A stretch of 64,000 nucleotides of DNA from Lycium barbarum (Eukaryota; Streptophyta; Magnoliopsida; Solanales; Solanaceae). The position numbers and the translations under genes are program-made. The notes beneath the pieces were generated by a model. It worked only from the letters and a program-made list of their open reading frames with translations, was not told the origin of the DNA and searched no databases. The DNA lies in contig NC_083344.1 in the NCBI RefSeq assembly GCF_019175385.1, positions 20,778,380 to 20,842,379 on the forward strand, read 5' to 3'. The first letter of the stretch is position 1. Each line of letters starts with the position of its first letter. Of the stretch, positions 59,074 to 64,000 are shown one piece after another.

Positions 59074-60205
59074 TGTAACACCTTGTACCTTCGGGCTAAG
59101 GTTTAATTCGTAAGATGATAATGTAATGCAAACAAGATGGGAGGTGTAGAAAGTTATCTTGAAACTAATCAATTCTAATACATCCCGTATCTTAGAACTA
59201 AGGTTAGACTAGTATCATTGGAGTTTAGCGGTGAATTTGAAAGTTTGAGCGTTTTTGCAAAAATGGTCGATAGGCCTACTTTGGGAGCCGGTAACCCCTT
59301 GATTTGTTAAGAATTCGAGAAAACATAAAACATGAAAGTTGTTTCCCATTGAAATATCTTTCCAACGGTATCTTGTGGAGCTCAAATCGAGTACTATGCT
59401 AAGAGTTATACCTATGTTACTAATTCTGGTTGGAGCAGAATTTTCAGATTTTGGGTTACGTTTTGAGTCTTTTCCTACTCGAATTGAGACTCCTTATTTT
59501 ATTATTTTAGGAAGTAAAAAATTCCATAACACTATTCTAAACCCTACGAGACTATTCTTTATCTCTCCACATCCATCTCTAAAGAACTTAGGCACTTCAA
59601 TCTTTCAAGAACCGCAAGAAACTCATTCTTACAATCAAGAAAAATCAAGAAACCTTCAAGAGTTTGGTTTGGAAATCTAGTTTCCTGAGATTTCCTCCAA
59701 GGTAAATACTTTAATCAAGAACCTTTGTATTTTACAAGATTTCATCGCTTCAAAACACTAGAATAAATCCAACCATCCCGTTACCCTATAAAATCAAGAG
59801 TTGTAACGAGTTAAAGAAAACCCTAGTATTTTATGTAGAATTTTACTCAGACCAGTCATATTGGATTGGCCTTTCCCGATAATTTAACTTTTCGATCTAG
59901 CCCAAATTTAACTGAGTGATCATAACATATAGTTCTAAAATATGAACGGTGGAGATTGGATTTGGAAGTATGGAGAAGTGTGGTTTGAGCTATGCACAGT
60001 AGCTACGAAAAATGGTGAAAACTCTTCTTAAGATTTCAAATTCAAAGCTTTTGGAAATCTTCTTCAAGATTAAGACTTTTCTCAAATTTTTTGAGCGATT
60101 GAGGTATGTAGGACTTCTATCCACGTGTGGGAACATCTTTGTTCTTCCCCACGCCACGTTCTTCCACGAAAGTATGAGATTATACGAAAACTAGGGTTCT
60201 ATATA

Positions 60206-60335
60206 TGTTCATGATAACCCTAAGTATATGTACCATGATATAACATGTTTGTATAAATAATTCGTTATTGTGTTCATGATAACCCTAAGTATATGTACAA
60301 TGATATAACATGTTTGTATAAATAATTCATTATTG
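60206..60335 (+). repeat. 65-bp tandem duplication in element C 3' LTR
   Basis: Units 60206-60270 and 60271-60335 each start TGTTCATGATAACCCTAAGT and differ at only a few bases. The 5' LTR has one copy. Confidence 0.9.
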
Positions 60336-60615
60336 TGTTCTTGATACTCCATTATGATTATTGAGAATATGTCTGTAATCCATGGAAAACCCATCCTTTG
60401 CATTCCATGGGTTCTTACATGCAAGTTTTTTAAATTAAAAAAAATGCTTATTTCATGAATATTTTACATGTCTACAAGTTTTCATGCAATTACATTATAT
60501 AATTATTTTCATGCCGTGATACAAGATATATTCATGCTAAATACAAGTCATGCTTTCATGAAATTCATGGGCTTATTAGCCAACTATATCATGCTCATGT
60601 TTTTGGGAGTTGCAC

Positions 60616-60618
<3 letters not shown>

Positions 60619-60652
<34 letters not shown>
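60619..60652. repeat. (TA)n microsatellite in element C 3' LTR
   Basis: About 17 TA dinucleotides between CACTAATT and ATTCATGC. The 5' LTR has about 220 bp of unique sequence and a short TATATATATAT here. Confidence 0.9.
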
Positions 60653-60655
<3 letters not shown>

Positions 60656-61245
60656 TGCTCATGACTAGTTTTCAGTTCACTTGTTATCATGTTATTTCAT
60701 GTCCCATGTTATTTCATTCAGTTGCTTTACATACCAGTACATTCAATGTGCTGACGTCCCCTTTCTATTGCCCGGGGGCCTGCATTTCAAGATGCAGATA
60801 CGGACTTACAGGACGACAGATTTACTCTATAGGATCATCCACGTATCAGCTTTTGGTGAGCCCCGTCTTCTTCGGGGTTTAGTCATTATTTACTTTTATG
60901 ATAGTTATGCATTTATGGTATGCTGGGGGTCTTTTCCCAATAAGTATGTTTAGCTGTTCAGACTCATGTTAGTGGTTTCATAGATAGACAGTTATGTTAT
61001 GTCAGATGCTCAGAGTCGTATAGCCATATTTGTCTCATTATCTATAGCAATCCATATTCATATTTTTAAACAAGTATTTTATTTGATATTTTGAAATTTC
61101 ATATTTATTAAGGCTCATCATGTTTATGTCGTATTTCGCTTATGTTATGCTCATGATGATTCAACAAGTCATGTGGTTCGCTCGGTCACATGCAGTAAGG
61201 CACTGAGTGTCGTGTTACGTCCAGACCATAGTTCGGGGCGTGACA

Positions 61246-62101
<856 letters not shown>

Positions 62102-62247
62102 CGTAATTCTATGATACCTGTGGGACTTTGGGGTTCTCTGGTTTAGCTAGGTCCATAGTTCCGAAATTTATACGCGAATCAAGATTGATAAAAGGAAGTT
62201 TTACAATCACCGACTCAAACCCATTGTCGAATCCTACTCAGTGGAAT

Positions 62248-63947
<1,700 letters not shown>

Positions 63948-64000
63948 TGTCACAACCCATTGTAGCCTAGGTCATGCAGGCACCTACCTTTCCTATCTCG
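63948..64000 (-). mobile_element. Edge of another LTR element (G) cutting rpoC2
   Basis: rpoC2 similarity stops at GAGAATGAA, and TGTCACAACCCATTGTAGCC follows. On the minus strand this ends GGGTTGTGACA, the LTR terminus style of A, B, E and F. Only 53 bases are visible. Confidence 0.55.

Larger units (their letters stand above)
53041..61245 (+). mobile_element. Element C: noncoding LTR retrotransposon (LARD-like), TSD ACCTC/GCCTC
   Basis: LTRs 53041-55371 and 59074-61245 flank 3.7 kb with a Met-type PBS, an AGGA hairpin and a PPT but no recognisable gag or pol. The target duplication is ACCTC at 53036-53040 and GCCTC at 61246-61250 (one A to G change). It is inserted in rpoC1 exon 2 of the NUPT, so it is younger than the plastid transfer. 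Orientation is from PBS and PPT. It must have been mobilised by another element's proteins. Confidence 0.9.
59074..61245 (+). repeat. Element C 3' LTR
   Basis: 2172 bp, TGTAACACCTTGTACC to GGGGCGTGACA. It differs from the 5' LTR by a 65-bp tandem duplication (60206-60335) and by replacement of a segment of about 220 bp with a (TA)n tract near 60620-60652. Confidence 0.9.

Overview
The window is plant nuclear DNA made almost entirely of nested transposable elements plus an old insert of plastid DNA; I see no intact single-copy nuclear gene. The retroelement families, the plastid rpoB-rpoC1-rpoC2 block and the general sequence style suggest a dicot, probably Solanaceae. That assignment rests on family resemblance only.

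Layout. The left two thirds (1 to 46815) is the 5' part of one minus-strand Ty3/gypsy element of the Tat/Ogre type (called element O). It has a very long 5' LTR, a TGGCGACTC primer-binding site, an extra ORF1 before gag, a decayed gag and a protease; pol lies beyond the left edge. Four later insertions split O: (A) a gag-only LTR element at 6223-15037 with TSD GAAAT; (B) a nearly full Tekay-like chromovirus at 15380-25710 with TSD GTTGG; (D) a 5.6 kb solo Ogre-type LTR at 25991-31619 with TSD GACCG; and (L) an L1-like LINE at about 36823-45933 with a candidate 11-bp TSD. The LINE is itself broken by (F), a 2.25 kb solo LTR at 41805-44056 with TSD GAAGT.

The right third is a nuclear plastid insert (NUPT). 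It carries decayed rpoB, rpoC1 (still with its group II intron) and the start of rpoC2, in plastid order, from about 47812 to 63947. An LTR remnant (E, 46816-47811) abuts it on the left. Element C (53041-61245, TSD ACCTC/GCCTC), an LTR element with no coding capacity, splits rpoC1 exon 2. A further LTR edge (G) begins at 63948.

The implied order is NUPT, then E, O, LINE and solo LTR F, with A, B and D also inside O and C separately inside the NUPT. A is defective but shares PBS, LTR 3' end and gag type with B, so B-like relatives may have moved it. A, B and C all carry a perfect 8-bp-stem AGGA hairpin just before the polypurine tract, with a compensatory base change in C. That hairpin, a possible leader intron in the Ogre-type LTRs and a fold-back duplication in one LTR of A are the most interesting signals. 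Family names rest on motifs I could read; no database search was possible.
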